This document shows positions 43,501 through 56,061 of a DNA stretch of 64,000 nt, in pieces. Position numbers and translations under genes: made by a program. The stretch covers positions 446,956,053 through 447,020,052 of the forward strand of contig CM040118.1 in NCBI GenBank assembly GCA_022559845.1. Direction: 5' to 3'. The notes beneath the pieces were generated by a model. It searched no databases and had not been told where the DNA came from. It saw only the letters and a list, made by a program, of their open reading frames with translations. Each line of letters opens with the position of its first letter. Position 1 is the first letter of the stretch. This DNA is from Amorphophallus konjac. Taxonomy: Eukaryota > Streptophyta > Magnoliopsida > Alismatales > Araceae.

Positions 43501-44523
43501 CTCCATGCAACTAGCTAGCTTGAGTCTTCACATACATTGGTGGTCTGCATTTTTCATGCATTACATAGAAAATCCTAAAAATCTGAAAAAATAGAAAACA
43601 CCAGTAAAAAGCTGAAAAATCTGAAAACATCTGAAAAATCAGAAAACCAAAATTGTGGCTGCTGTTTTTTGCTTTCTAAACTGGATCATGTTGCATGATT
43701 AATCTTCTTGCATGAATGAGTCCTGGTTGTGTTGTTATGATTTCATATATGTTAATGGCTATTTGGTTCTTTCTGGCCTAGAAACCCAACATCAACTTGG
43801 ATCCCAACAGATCCGTTTGCACCACTCGGGACACTTCAATTGGTATCACAGAATACCATTGAACCTAACGATGATTTACACATGATTGCTCTATGTCTCT
43901 TTCTCTACATCATATTGCCATGATTAAATGTCTTGCTATCATTGTGATGTCATCAATGATTGGTATCACTTGTTTACTGAACATTGGTCATCACTCTCTA
44001 ACAAGTGGTATCATCTCCCTATATGCACGGTTTTCTCTCTGCATTCTACATGCTTTACCTTCATTTACGAGAGACCATGCACCATCCAGGGTATCAACAG
44101 GTGGTATACTGACTGTACAATCATTGGTATGTATTTCCACATCAATTTCTGAACACTAAAAAGACGTCTCAAGGTGACTGCACTTTTAGTTACTTCCTCC
44201 AAGTAAATACTCATTTTTACACTGTACATCCTGTGCTAATAATCTCCTTTACTCCTAACTTCCTAATTATGCCATATATTTTCTCTAGTATGTTATTTTG
44301 ATGATGTCAAAGGGGGAGAGAATTATATGTGTCATTAACTCGAGCATGGGGGAGAATCTATATGTGTCATGGGTATGGGGGAAAGTCTTGAATTATTGCA
44401 TAAAGGGGAGAGATTTATCTGGGGAGAGAAAATCATTGAAAGTCCTTGTACTTCAATTCATGATTACATTTCATTGCACCTTGACTTACAGAGTACTCTT
44501 AATGACTCATAGTTGCCATCATC
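40526..44523 (+). other. Untranslated internal region of element G
   Basis: Four kilobases with no convincing coding sequence. It contains: two copies of a folded module (40783-40888 and 41270-41379); a G run at 41598-41609; GGGGGAG tracts near 41126, 41494, 41893, 42207 and 44311; two GTGTCGACAC pairs (42027-42150); AGAGCAATG modules (42671-42765 and 42785-42873); a loop motif hairpin (42914-42942); and a cluster of TGGTATCA sequences (43410-44130). Confidence 0.7.
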
Positions 44524-44537
44524 AAAAAGGGGGAGAA
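44524..44537 (+). other. Polypurine tract of element G
   Basis: AAAAAGGGGGAGAA lies immediately before the 3' LTR start TGTTGGACATG. Confidence 0.9.
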
Positions 44538-47500
44538 TGTTGGACATGTATGCAACATGCTTAAATTCTATTATTTTGATGATGTCTACTTATAAGTCAT
44601 TAATATGTTTGACCTACATTAAATAAATGTCAACATTCGTGTAGTTTAAGTCAAGCCACCACTGGCAACACAAGGCAATAGGTTTCACATAATTCCATGT
44701 AGTCAAGGTCAGTGCAACCGTTGAAGTTGAGCAATTGCTGAAGAAAGAAGGTGTCACAAGAGAAGTATCGACACCTACTACAGAAGTGTCAACACCACAG
44801 CCATTCCTCAGCAAACCAAGGTCAATGCTAATCCAGGCAACATACAACTGAGGTCAACGCTAGTTTCGGCCACTTTACATTAAGGTCGATGCTAGTTTCG
44901 CCTTCAAGCATTCAAGGTCAGTGCAACTGTTGTAGTCTATATACATGCTGAAGAGAGAAGTGTCGACACCAACTACTGAAGTGTCGACACCAACTAGAGA
45001 AGTGTCGACACCACAGTCATCCCTCAGTCAACTAAGGTCGATGCTAGCTATGCTCTCAAGCAACTAAGGTCGATGCCACTTTAGTGTTCCAGCAACGGAA
45101 GGTCGGTGCACATTTGATGGCAAGCTTCCAAGGACGATGCCATTTTTGCCTTCAAGAAACTAAGGTCGGTGCAATCCTTATTAAGTATAGATGAAGGTCT
45201 ATGCACATCTGTCACAAGGACGGTGCAGCCAGCGTAAGACTAGGTCGGTGCAAGTCCTGCCTTCAAGACCAAGGTCGGTGCAACTTCTGGCTAAGCACGC
45301 TCCTAGGTCTTTTGCACGTTACTGTACAAGGTCCGTGCACATTCAAGGCCAAATGAAGACTAGGTCTGTGTACGTCTACCTTCAACACAAGACCAAGGTC
45401 AGTGCATGTATGGGATTCAAAGACAAGGTCGGTGCAAGTTTCTGTTCCTATGAACCAAGGGTTGAGCACTTATAAAGATCAAGGTTGGTGCAACCTCCGG
45501 CCAGCACATAACAAGGTCTGTGCACATTTGTCACCCATGCGATACAAGGTCGGTGCACATTCTCCCTTCAACAATAGAAGGTCCGTGCACATATGAAGGC
45601 AAAGTCTAAGCATGTTGGTGAAGGTCTGTGCAATGCTTCCTTCAAACAAGTAAGGTATGTGCATGTTCATCTTCTGGCAAGACAAGGTCTGTTCAAGCCG
45701 CTAAAGGTTCAAGCTCAAATCAAGTCTGAGCATTTCTCAAGGTCCAAGCATCAAGGTCTGAGCATATTCAAGTCAAGGTCGGTGCACACAGTTCCCAAGC
45801 ACCATCTATCCAAAGAAGGTCAAAGGAATGTGTCGACCTATCTCTCTCAAGAGGTCGACCTGTGACTATTCCTGAAAGCGTAAGATTAGCTGTCTCACTA
45901 AGTAGTGTCGACACTTTCCAAGCAGGAGGTCGACACATTTGTTCTTCCGAAAGCACTCAAGCCAAAAGTCTGTCAGATCTAGTGGGCCATCCAGAGAGAG
46001 AAAAAGGTACCGTAACTGTCTAATCTCACAGATTTCGAGGTCCGGATGGGGTACCCAGGTTTGACTTGTGTCCCTACCAACATGTCATTGACTTGAAGAC
46101 ACTTCTGTCAGTAATCCAACTGAAGGAGGATTCTTTACAGTCTGCCACTGAGATTGTATTCACTATCTATCAATCTTTACAGTCTACCACTGGGGAATAG
46201 GACACTTCACAGTCTCCCACTAACGTGCTGTCAACCAATGGGCTGTCTGACCAGGCAGAGTTCACAAAAATGTACACTTCAAGCAGAATGAGAAGACTAC
46301 ATGTCTGAAGGACATTGAATGTAAAGATCTGGAACTGACCAAAAGGAAATCAGCTCTACCTCTTTACACAGTCTGCCAACTGACCCATCCTTGTACCTAA
46401 ACAAAATCAGCTCAAGCCAAATCTTGCAGAGTCTCTTCTTCAAAGTAAGGGAACGCTCTTGGAGGGAAAACTTGGAGGGAAAAGATTCCTCACCATTTGT
46501 TCGTGTGGCTCACTATATAAATAATATCTAGCTTCCTATGAAGTAGCTGCCGATGCCGTCCACACAGTGCCACGCTCTAGAGCATCCACCAAAAAACATT
46601 CCTGAGAAAGCGTGAGAGCAGCCCCAGCACTTGGTTGACTTAGTCCAGTGCTGTTAGAAGAAGAAAAGAGAGAGCAGTCTTGAGAGAAGAAGAGAGAGCG
46701 GCCTTGAGAGAGAAGGCCATCCTACAGTCTACCGGAGCATGAGAAGATAGATCTTTGGATCTGACAATGTAGATGTGATTACCAACTTGCTGATCACTAT
46801 ATGTAGTTTAAGTTGGTGCTTACATCTCTTCTATTCTTGTCATTAATACTGCACTTGCAGTTTTCCCTTCTTTTGTTTTGGTTCGATCAACCATCTCTTT
46901 CATCATGTTTGTCCGATCCCCTGTTTAGGGATCGGGTTCCCTCTGTGGTTTCAGAGGAAGAGAGGATCTGATCCTCTAGGTGAATTGCAAGCTGTTAGTC
47001 AGCGGGTCAAGCTATTAGTCAGCGGATAGCAAGTTGTGTTGCTCAGCTGTGTAAGTAAGCTGCGTTGCTCAGCGGATCAAGATCAAGCTGTGTGTCAGCC
47101 AGAAAGCCTCACCGGGTTTGGTGAGGGGTGGATGTAGATTGTGGGTTTACAATCGAACCACCTTAAAATCCCTGTGTTGTGGGTTGAATCATTTTTGGGC
47201 TTATTCCATATCTTCTATCCCCTTTCACAGGTCGGTGTGCTTGTTTCATTGCATGCAGTTTGTGTTACCTCACTCTCACTTCTAAGTGTTGTTTCTGCAG
47301 TCTCACCCGTACACCGTTTATCTATTGCTACCAATCTTATCTCCTTGAGTGCCTGCTGCACTCTTGCACACAGGCATAAGGGAGCATTCTCCAAGTTAAT
47401 GGGGATCATCTTGCGTGCACACATACGCCTTGGCCGATCACCATTGCATACACTCCAGTTGACTCGGTTGGGCTCCAAGCATACACTTTGTCTACACCGG

Positions 47501-47740
47501 TCAACCTGTCTAATATCTGAACTACCGTTTCATCTTAAGCCATTCCATTTAAACTCCGCTGTACAATGTGCCTAAGTAACTCAATTGCTTTACAGGAGTG
47601 GTTTATGCTTTCAGTAGCCTAAGAGTCTTTAAATAGGCCAGGGTTCTTGAAAGGATCTATTCAACCCTCCCCCCTTCTAGATCCGACTGCACTACGTGGG
47701 ACCTATTCATTGGTATCAAAGCATACCATTGTTCCCAACC
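44538..47740 (+). repeat. 3' LTR of element G
   Basis: 3203 bp and collinear with 36613-39807, with scattered substitutions and small indels. It carries the same U3 array, TATA box, leader repeats and internal primer-site-like sequence. It is followed by the CCATT duplication. Confidence 0.95.
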
Positions 47741-48192
47741 CCATTCTACCTAATGGGTCGCATATGGAGATCGACTTCATCAGTAGGGTATCATCTAATT
47801 ATGTCTCATAGGATGTTGTTGAGTCTCTCTCTAAGACTGGGGAGATTGTTCTCAATGGTGGCTTAGCTTTCATTGAGTTCCAACGGAGGTTCGACCTCGT
47901 TCTGTATCACGATGGAGCATGGTCTAAGATCGGCACACTTACTGGTCCATGCATCATTTTAGGGCAAACTTGGTTGGAAGAGAGGAGAGCAACCATCAAC
48001 CCGGACAAGAGGACCAGCACCTTACACCCACCTCAACTGCCCGACGAGTTCATCTTCCATGATGGCGTTCAGCCGACCGCCTCCATGTCGCCAGCCACCC
48101 GTCCCCAACGGTCCGCTCTGCCTCCTGGCTCACGCCCGCCACCACTCCTGGGGACCGCCCCTGTGGCCCCCTATAGTGGGATTGGCCATTAA

Positions 48193-48975
48193 TCCGACCA
48201 GTGTCTTTCATGTTCCCCTATCTTAGAGGACACACATTCGGAGGACGCCCCACCTGGGCTTATTCCAGTGAGTTATGAGGCTAGCCAGGAGTTGGCCAAG
48301 GAGTACCTAGCTGAGGTTGAGGGGTTAGAGAGCGATCCCATAGAGCGCCTAGTGGGCCAGAGTGAGGCACTAGCCAGTGACTCCATTCTGTTAGTCACCC
48401 CAGCCCCACCAGTCATCTCGGCTCCGCCAGCTGCCCTACCTTGCCCATCATTCAGGAGTCTATCGACGACCCCGTGCTGCTGCCCATCCCAGCTTCCCTT
48501 GACGGCCCTGACCAACCTGCCACCTCTCTTTTGCTAGTCACTCCCGAGCAGCAGTCAGCTGTCCCTCTTTTGCCCATCTCTCCTACGATAGTGCAGCCGC
48601 TTGTGACTATCGTACTGCTGTCGATACCCTATGCTGACACGGTATGGTCTGATTTCTGCCACGCGTACGAGAGATAGCGTTCAGACTTCCCTTTTTCCGT
48701 GCTCCACACCATATGTTCGGATTACCTTCCCGTCACCCGCCTCCTGATCCTCCCGCACTTCTGTACCCGAGGACGAGTCTTCGTGAACCGGAGACGGTTG
48801 ACGAGGGTTGAGACTCACGACATTAAGTTTTAGGTCAGCCTATCTTTACACTTGGTGTATGCAGACGATGTCCATCATTCTCACCGGGTCTTCCTTAGTG
48901 TGTCCCTTGTGTTCGTTGTCAGTCATAGGAAGTCGTAAGGTTTTGTCTCTCCGTCTGTCCTCATTCCAGAGTCCA
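48193..48975 (+). other. Element B spacer with RT and integrase core missing
   Basis: Acidic and proline-rich sequence (frame 48268-48537) and short broken frames. No reverse transcriptase, RNase H or integrase core motif is recognisable, so these have been deleted from B. Confidence 0.5.
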
Positions 48976-49668
48976 TGAATCTGTCCAGTTATTTGTTCAG
49001 CCATCTAGAGGCCAGCAATGCACATTATAAGGAGTTAGCTGATGCGCACCGACGTTCCTGTGAGTTCTGAGAGGGAGAGTACGTCATGATCAGGGTCAGA
49101 TCTGAACGGTTTCTTTCGGGGGCCATGAAGAAACTCTAGGCCCACAGTGCCGGACCCTTCCGAGTCTTGAGGCGAGTTGGGTCGAATACGTGTGAGATTG
49201 AGCTGCCAGATGATCGACTAGGAGATCTATTCGACATTCAATGTTTCAGATCTGGTGGCCTCTCGGGACGCCGCGGTGATCCCCAGCGAGTCTTTTGGGC
49301 CTCCCCCTCCTGTTGTGAGTAATACACCATCAGAGCGTCCACCTCCTCCAGCCCCATTACAGAAACGCGAGCATATAGATTGTATACTGGATGAGCAGGT
49401 GACCACCCCTAGGAGCGGAGCCTACCAGCGCTTCCTAGTGCGTTGGAGAGGGCGCCCCATGACAGACGACACCTGGATCACACGTAGAGAGCTAGAGAGG
49501 CTCAACCCAAACTTGCTAGAGCGCTACCTGACCGACCGGGACCCATACTCGACGGGGTCGAGTTCCTCCTACCCGGGGAGGATTGGTGAGGACACGCGCC
49601 GCACCACACGCCGGAGTACGCGGAGCACGCCGGCATCCCTTTGGCTCGGCGACTACATGGAGGACTAG
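48976..49668 (+). pseudogene. Element B integrase C-terminus and chromodomain
   Basis: Homologous to 8228-8945 of A. It shows SNAHYKELADAHRRS, a stop (TGA 49068-49070), EGEYVMIRVRSERF, AGPFRVLRRVGSN, a frameshift near 49205-49215, and then an open tail (49255-49668) with the chromodomain-like RFLVRWRGRP, WITRRELERLNPN and DPYSTGSSSSYPGRIGED. The A and B tails are clearly the same family. Confidence 0.8.
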
Positions 49669-51769
49669 TGGAGTTATCTACATTTATTTTCTGTGTTAGG
49701 CCATGCTGGGCCTTGGATTAGTCCCTGCGTGGACACTATTATTGTTTATTTTATGCTATTGGACCACTTGTTATGGAGATTATTGGGCTTTGTACTTATT
49801 TGGGCTTAAATTAGGTCAAGAGGAGGGAGGCTTGGATTAGGTCAAAGGGAGGAGGCGCCCTCCATGATTCTAGGAGCTGGCCGCCCCCTTCCTTGGTGGC
49901 CTCCCCCATCTTCTCCAAGATTTTAGGAGAGAGGGAGCCACCTTCCCCCATCCACCACCCCCCCCCCCTCCGTTGGCCGCCCCCCTCCCCCATCTAGATC
50001 TAGGATTTGGATAATAACCCCACCCTATAAAAACTCTTGTTATATTTTTTATGGAAAATTAATGAAGAATTTTATTTGCTCGAGAATTTCTCTTGGAGGT
50101 TGCGCCCCCTTCCTCCTTCCTGGAGCTTGTGCCTATGACTGGCACCCCCTTGGTGAGACGCCTAGGGTTTTGGGGTGCGACGCCCCTAGGCTTGGTGCGA
50201 TGCCAGCCCCTTATCTTCTTCCTGTGCCATCTGCCCTTGCTGCTGCATCGCCTACATCCGACCTCCAACTTGCGAAATTCTCCCACGCCTCCACGCTGCG
50301 ACTTTGACCCTGATTGTTGGAGGAGACGTACCTCAGCCTGTCCCCTTCACAACGGGCCTGGGCTTGCCCTCATCCACCTCCGAATCAAGCCAGGGCCGCC
50401 GTTCTCGTGTAGCTGCGCAGGTCTACTTTGCCAGAGAGTCAGGTACATGATAGCAGGTTGGCCACGCCCCTATCCCCTTTCCTGTTCACCTCCCCCTGGT
50501 CATTGTGTCTTCCCCATATCTTCCTCTATCTCCAGTAGCTTTTCCACGCCCTGAAACCTCCATTTCCCCCATGTCCCATCTAGATCTTCCCGAATTGTGC
50601 AGTCTGCCTCTGTGCAGACCTGCAGAGATAGGGTTGGATACCCCATAAAGCCACGCCCCTAAAACCTTCTCCGTTCACCACGAAACTTGGTCCGTGTCTT
50701 CCCCACATCCCAACCCATCTGCCAACGCAGCCCCTCGCCCTTCTGAGTCTGTTTACCCTTCCTACCATCGCCCTCATTCGGCTATGTGCAGTATGTCTCC
50801 ACTGGACTACAGACAGGCACCCCACCACCTCCCTCATCCCACGCCTAAAATCTCTTCTATACACGACCTTAAGACACCCTGACATCTTCTCCCCATACCC
50901 ACACCACATCCACAAAAAATCCCAGCCACAAAATCCGCTCCCAGCACCCCTTCCCACGTCTGTTACTCTCTGCGTGTCCGGTCGCCTGCAGACAGACCAA
51001 ACCAGACTGACGCTGGCTATTCAGGTGCCACGGAGTCTACGTGTAGATTGAGTGGCCCATTCTTGCTGTTCTCTCTAAAGTCATCCCCACCGACGTCTAC
51101 GCCAAGTTTCACAATCAGAGGATGACCAGAAGTAGTTGCACTGCTTCCCCGACCAGCTTGTTGTCCCTGCAGGATAGAATAGAGCGCAATCTGGACAACA
51201 TCCCGCCTTCGGCATCGACGTGTCCTCGGCTTGCTGCCCGTCAGCTTGAGCACACCACCCCTGAATTTGCATTGTAGCCTTTTACCTACCTGCGAGGAGT
51301 GGGCAATTATTTCAGTTCTGTACTACTTTCTATTGTGTGTACCGAGGGTCACGTGTCTCAGCCGGGGTTCTCTTCCCCACCCCTAGGCATGGAGGTACGT
51401 GCGATGCTCCCCTTTTGGCATTATGCTTTTCTAGTATGCTTTCTTGTATGCCACGTTTGAGTGTTTAGGTCCCTAGCTAGTCTCATTATTCACCGCGTGA
51501 TTGTGAGTTGAGAGTACCCATCCCGTGGTCCTAGTCGAGCACCGAGCTCAGATTAGATTTCCCTAGACGTAAGGCGATTCCTAAGGCGCTGAGATCCCAC
51601 ACTTCCCTCATAGGGACGGTCGTTGGGCTTGGGTTTCTTGTTGAGAGATGCCTCCACCCAGGAGGAACACTACGGAGGTCAGCCGCCCAGCCTGCCTTTA
51701 GCGTGTGAGTGCTGGCCACACTTCGAGTTGGTCATAGGTCTTAGCCCGTTTGAGTCCCGTCCCGCATCA
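49669..51769 (+). repeat. 3' untranslated end and 3' LTR of element B
   Basis: Non-coding. A purine tract candidate AAGAGGAGGGAGG lies near 49818-49830 and a TATA-like CTATAAAAA at 50025-50033. The right 560 bases match both pieces of the 5' LTR. It ends GTCCCGCATCA at 51769. The exact LTR start cannot be fixed because the left part of the 5' LTR is not in the window. Frames at 50093-50554 and 50580-50957 are low-complexity and unsupported. Confidence 0.75.
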
Positions 51770-51911
51770 CAATTCCTAGGAAACCAAGTCCAAGGATAGG
51801 TTTATACCTTTTACCTGGTGAGATGGGTAGGACCATGGGTTAAGTTAACTTAGGGAGATAAGACCCTTGGTTAATCATATATTAATATAGTTATTTAAAA
51901 CTTGTAGGACC

Positions 51912-52957
51912 ATGGCCGCTGAACGTGCTCAATGGCGTGATATGCAATGCATTGTCCAAGGTCGTACCCAGGGGCTACAATAAGTGGCGCAGGGCAGAGT
52001 GAACCGTGGAGCGGGTGATATCCACTCTAGTTTCTGTAACATGAACTCGCCAAAGTTCACTGGCTCTTTCGACTCGGACGACACCGAGAATTGGATCAAA
52101 GAGATCAAGAGGATATTCCGTGTAATGCAATGCACGGATGAAGAGAAATTATTGTTAGAAACTTTCCAACTAGTGAGGGATGCCCGATTTTGGTGGGAAT
52201 CGGTAGAAGCCACATTGCCTCATGATCATATCACATGGGGCGAGTTCGTGGAATACTTCAACAGAAAGTATTTTTCTGATAGGATACAAGAAAATAAGGC
52301 CATGGAATTCACCACACTCAAGCAAAGGACTCTCTCAGTGGCCGAGTATGAGGCCCAATTCTCTAGGCTATCAAGGTATGCACCACATCTAGTGTGTACC
52401 GAGAAGATGAAGGCTCAGAGATTTCTTAATGGGCTTCGGCCGTAATATATAACTCAACTGGCGCCGATGGACATTCAAGTCTATTCGGAGATGATGCGGA
52501 GAGCCCAGCTGCTAGAAGATGTCACGGAATTATCCAACCGGATCCGTGGGAAGGACAAGAAGGAGCACGTTACAAGCTCCGACTCATTCAAGCCAACCTT
52601 CAATAAGAAGAGGACTAGCAATGGAGGAGATTCCTCTCAAGAAAAGAATATCAAGAAGGGTAGCAAGCCCTTTTCTATTACTACCACACCTTCCAAAGAG
52701 GTGTGCAAGCATTGTGACAAGGCCGGCCATAAGGCCAAGGAGTGCTGGAGATGATTGGGAGCATGTCTCCAATGCGGGAGCCGCGATCACCGGATTCCCG
52801 ATTGTCCCTTACTCAATGATCGAGCCAATGATGAGAAGTGCCCGACAAGGAAGCAAGGCCGTCTCCAAGCTCTTCAAGAGGCGGAGCAAGATGAAGGTGG
52901 ACTTGTGGAAGGTACATTAAAGATTTGTTCTAAGTCTGCTCGTGACTGTCTTGTTTG
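51912..52957 (+). pseudogene. Element H gag
   Basis: Begins MAAERAQWRDMQ, as in D. Core motifs WIKEIKRIFRVMQC, FWWESVEATLPHD and YEAQFSRLSRYAPHLV; zinc knuckle CKHCDKAGHKAKEC, then CLQCGSRDHRIPDC. In-frame stops at 51981-51983, 52443-52445 and 52752-52754 break one continuous frame. Confidence 0.85.
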
Positions 52958-55900
52958 ACACCGACGTGACTCATTCTTTAGTTTCCAAAAGATTTGCTGA
53001 TCCATTACCTATGGAACCGGAATTGATAGATTTAGTTATTTCCACTCCTCTCGGAAATGAATCTGAGATTTCACACCATTACCCGAATTGTGAAGTTATG
53101 GTAAAAAGGAAAAATCTACCTGCCGACCTGATATGCCTAGATATGGACGGGTATGATGTCATACTAGGAGCCGATTGGCTATCCACACATAAAGTAGTTA
53201 TAGATTGCCGAAATGGTAAGGTAACTTTTAAGGAATTCCCGGGACTTGTCTACACTAGTCCTCGGAGTCAAAATAAGTCACCCCTTATTTCGGCCCTCCA
53301 AGCTAGTAAGCTCTTAAGAAATGGGTGTGTGGCTTTCATAGCATTTGTGTCTACCACGGAAGTTAAGGAGTCCAAGATAGAAGACATCCGCGTGGTTCGG
53401 GAGTTTCCTGATGTATTTTCGGAAGATTTGCCTAGATTACCCCCACAAAGAGAGGTGGCCTTCACCATCGACCTTGTCCCTGGTGTTGGCCTGACTTTTA
53501 AGGCACCTTATAGAATGTCCCCTGCCGAGCTAAAGGAATTAAAAGAACAATTGATGGAGCTTTTGAAGAAGGGATTCATCAGGCCGAGTACTTCCTCGTG
53601 GGGAGCGGCTGTGTTATTTGTCAAGAAGAAGGATGGATCAATGAGACTCTGCATCGATTATCGGTAGTTGAACCACCTTACTATCAAGAACAAGTACCCA
53701 CTGCCAAGGATCGATGAATTATTTGATCAAATATCCGGAGCCAAATATTTCTCGAAGATTGATCTCAGATCAGGATACCACCAATTAAGAATCAAGGATG
53801 AGGATATTCACAAGACGGCTTTCCAGAGCAGGTATGGGCATTATGAATTTACTGTTATGCCTTTTGGACTAACAAATGCCCCCGTAACCTTTATGCAGTT
53901 AATGAATAGCATATTCAAGCCTCATCTAGACCAATTTGTTGTGGTCTTTATTGATGATATATTGATTTATTCAAAGACCAAAGAAGATCATGAAGAGCAT
54001 TTAAGGACCACCTTACGAATATTAAGGAAGAATCAACTTTGTCAAGCTTAGCAAGTGTGATTTCTGGCTCAAAGAAGTATCTTTCTTAGGGCATGTGATT
54101 TCAAAGGATGGCATATCTGTGGATCCATCAAAGGTCGAGGCTGTAAAGAATTGGGAAAGGTCGACAAATGCAACTGAGATCCGAAGTTTCTTGGGTCTAG
54201 CTGGTTATTATCGGTGATTTATAAAGGACTTCTCCAAGATTGCTATTCCTCTTACTAGGCTGACACATAAGGAGATTCCTTATAAGTGGAATGAAGATTG
54301 TGAGAGAAGCTTTCAAGCCTTGAAAGACCGTCTGACAACTGCTCCAGTCTTGGCATTACCAACCTAAGGAGAGAAATTCAAGGTATATACCGATGCATCT
54401 GGCATTGGCCTCGGATGTGTCTTAATGCAACAAGGGAAGGTCATTTCTTACTCTTCCTAGCAATTAAAGAAACATGAGGAGAACTACCCTGTGCACAACC
54501 TAGAGCTGGTCGCGGTAGTATTTGCTTTAAAGATCTAGAGACACTACCTCTATGGAGAACTATTCACCGTGTACTTCGATCACAAGAGTCTCAAGTACTT
54601 ATTCTCCCAAAAGAAATTGAACATGAGATAAAGACATTGGCTAGAGTATCTCAAAGACTTTGACTTCACAATACAATACCATCCTAGAAAGGGTAATCCC
54701 GTAGCAGATGCCCTTAGTCGAAAGCCGAGAGAATTATTGGCCAAATGTATGATACAAGAATGGAAGACGTTATAGTAATTCTCTAAACTTGGTATAATCA
54801 TGGACAAGGAGAAAGGGTGTATTACTCTATCACACATGAGGATACAATCGGATTTACTCTCCAAGATCAAGGAACTTCAAGACAATGACCCGGTGTTAGT
54901 AGAAATAAAGGGCAAGCTAGAAGAACAACCTGATTTCAAACTAGCATCAGATGAAAGATTATTATTTCGAGAAAGGACTTGTGTACCGGACTGCCCAGAG
55001 TTGAAGAAGAAAATCTTAGACGAAGCTCACCGATAAAGGTACACAATTCATCCCGGATCTACAAAGATGTACCAAGATTTGAAGCGAACCTTTTGGTAGC
55101 CCAACATGAAAAGGGAGGTAGCAGACTTTGTTTCTCACTGTCTCTCACGCCAACAAGTCAAGGCGGAACACCAAAAGCCTGTTGGTAAGTTACATCCTCT
55201 AGGCATTCCCAAGTGGAAGTGAGAAGATATCGACATGGATTTTATCATGGGTTTATCTAAATCTAAAGGCGAACATGATGGAATATGGGTTATCATAGAT
55301 CGATTGACCAAGTCGGCACACTTCTTGCCTATCAAGAGCTGATGGTCGATTGATGTTCTAGCTGCTTTATAGATCAAAGAAGTCGTTAGACTGCATGGAG
55401 TTCCCATTTCGATTGTGTCTGACCGAGACCCGCACTTCACTTCTCGTTTTTGGAAGGGTCTACAACACTCCTTGGGGACGAGACTCAATTTCAGTACTGC
55501 TTTTCATCCTCAAACGGATGGTCAGACCGAGAGAACGAATCAAGTTGTAGAAGACATTCTACAAGCTTGCGTGATTGCTTTTGGTGGAAGCTGGCATGAT
55601 CATCTACCCCTGGTTGAGTTTGCATATAACAATAGTTATCAGGCAAGTATTCAAATGGCACCCTTCTAGGCACTATATGAAAGGAGTTTCTGCTCAGCAC
55701 TATGCTGGAATGAAGTTGGCAAAAAGTAACTTCTAGGACCAGAGATGGTAAGGGATACCACCAAGAAGATTCAAATCATTAGAGAAATACTTCAGATGGC
55801 TCAGTTTAGACAAAAGGCTTACGCCGATACTAGAAGGAGTGACCTCAAGTTCCAAGTTGGACATCACATCTTTCTTAAGGTTTCCCCATGACGAGGCATT

Positions 55901-56061
55901 AGAAAATTTAGTGTTAAGGGCAAGCTTACACCAAAGTATATCGGTCCCTTTGAAGTGCTGGAAAGAGTTGGCGAGGTTGCCTCCCGGATTGCCTTGCCAC
56001 CACAGTTATCCGAAGTCCATAATGTGTTCCATGTGTCTATGCTCAAGAAATATGTTCATGA
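52942..56061 (+). pseudogene. Element H pol
   Basis: Protease with a damaged active site (DTDVTHSLV instead of DTG/DSG), YDVILGADWLS, RT ([35 protein letters not shown]), RNase H ([24 protein letters not shown]) and integrase ([33 protein letters not shown]), ending near VFHVSML and KKYVHDVG where I is inserted. Stops and at least one frameshift (near 54040) are spread throughout. Many stops are TAG where Trp or Gln is expected. Confidence 0.85.

Larger units (their letters stand above)
36613..47740 (+). mobile_element. Element G: Sirevirus-like copia without pol
   Basis: An 11.1-kb element with LTRs 36613-39807 and 44538-47740 and the target duplication CCATT (36608-36612 and 47741-47745). 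The inside has a primer site, a shortened gag and about 4 kb of untranslated sequence ending in a polypurine tract. Protease, integrase, RT and RNase H are absent, so it must have moved with enzymes from a relative such as I. The 3' LTR ends in AACC where the 5' LTR has AACA. Confidence 0.95.
36445..48192 (+). pseudogene. Element B gag start plus protease-like region, split by G
   Basis: A gag-like N-terminus (MAIPRGHVSDWSSQVAQFQA, 36445-36612) is cut by element G. Beyond G, after the duplicated CCATT (47741-47745), the frame continues without shift from 47746. This second part resembles a retroviral aspartic protease towards its end (CIILGQTWLEERRATINPD); the expected DSG/DTG active site is not intact. 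An in-frame TAG follows NYVS (about 47806-47808), and the frame ends near 48190. Most of gag, including a zinc knuckle, is absent. The protease call is an inference from the ILG-type flap region. Confidence 0.55.
51770..56061 (+). mobile_element. Element H: decayed Tekay-like gypsy, outermost host
   Basis: Leader, gag and pol on the plus strand, interrupted on the left by B and on the right by I. Its LTRs lie outside the window. It is related to D throughout, but with far more stops, as expected for the oldest element in the nest. Confidence 0.85.

Noticed and set aside
50093..50957. Frames of 153 and 125 codons in the B LTR
   Set aside because: Low-complexity LTR sequence with no conserved counterpart in A.
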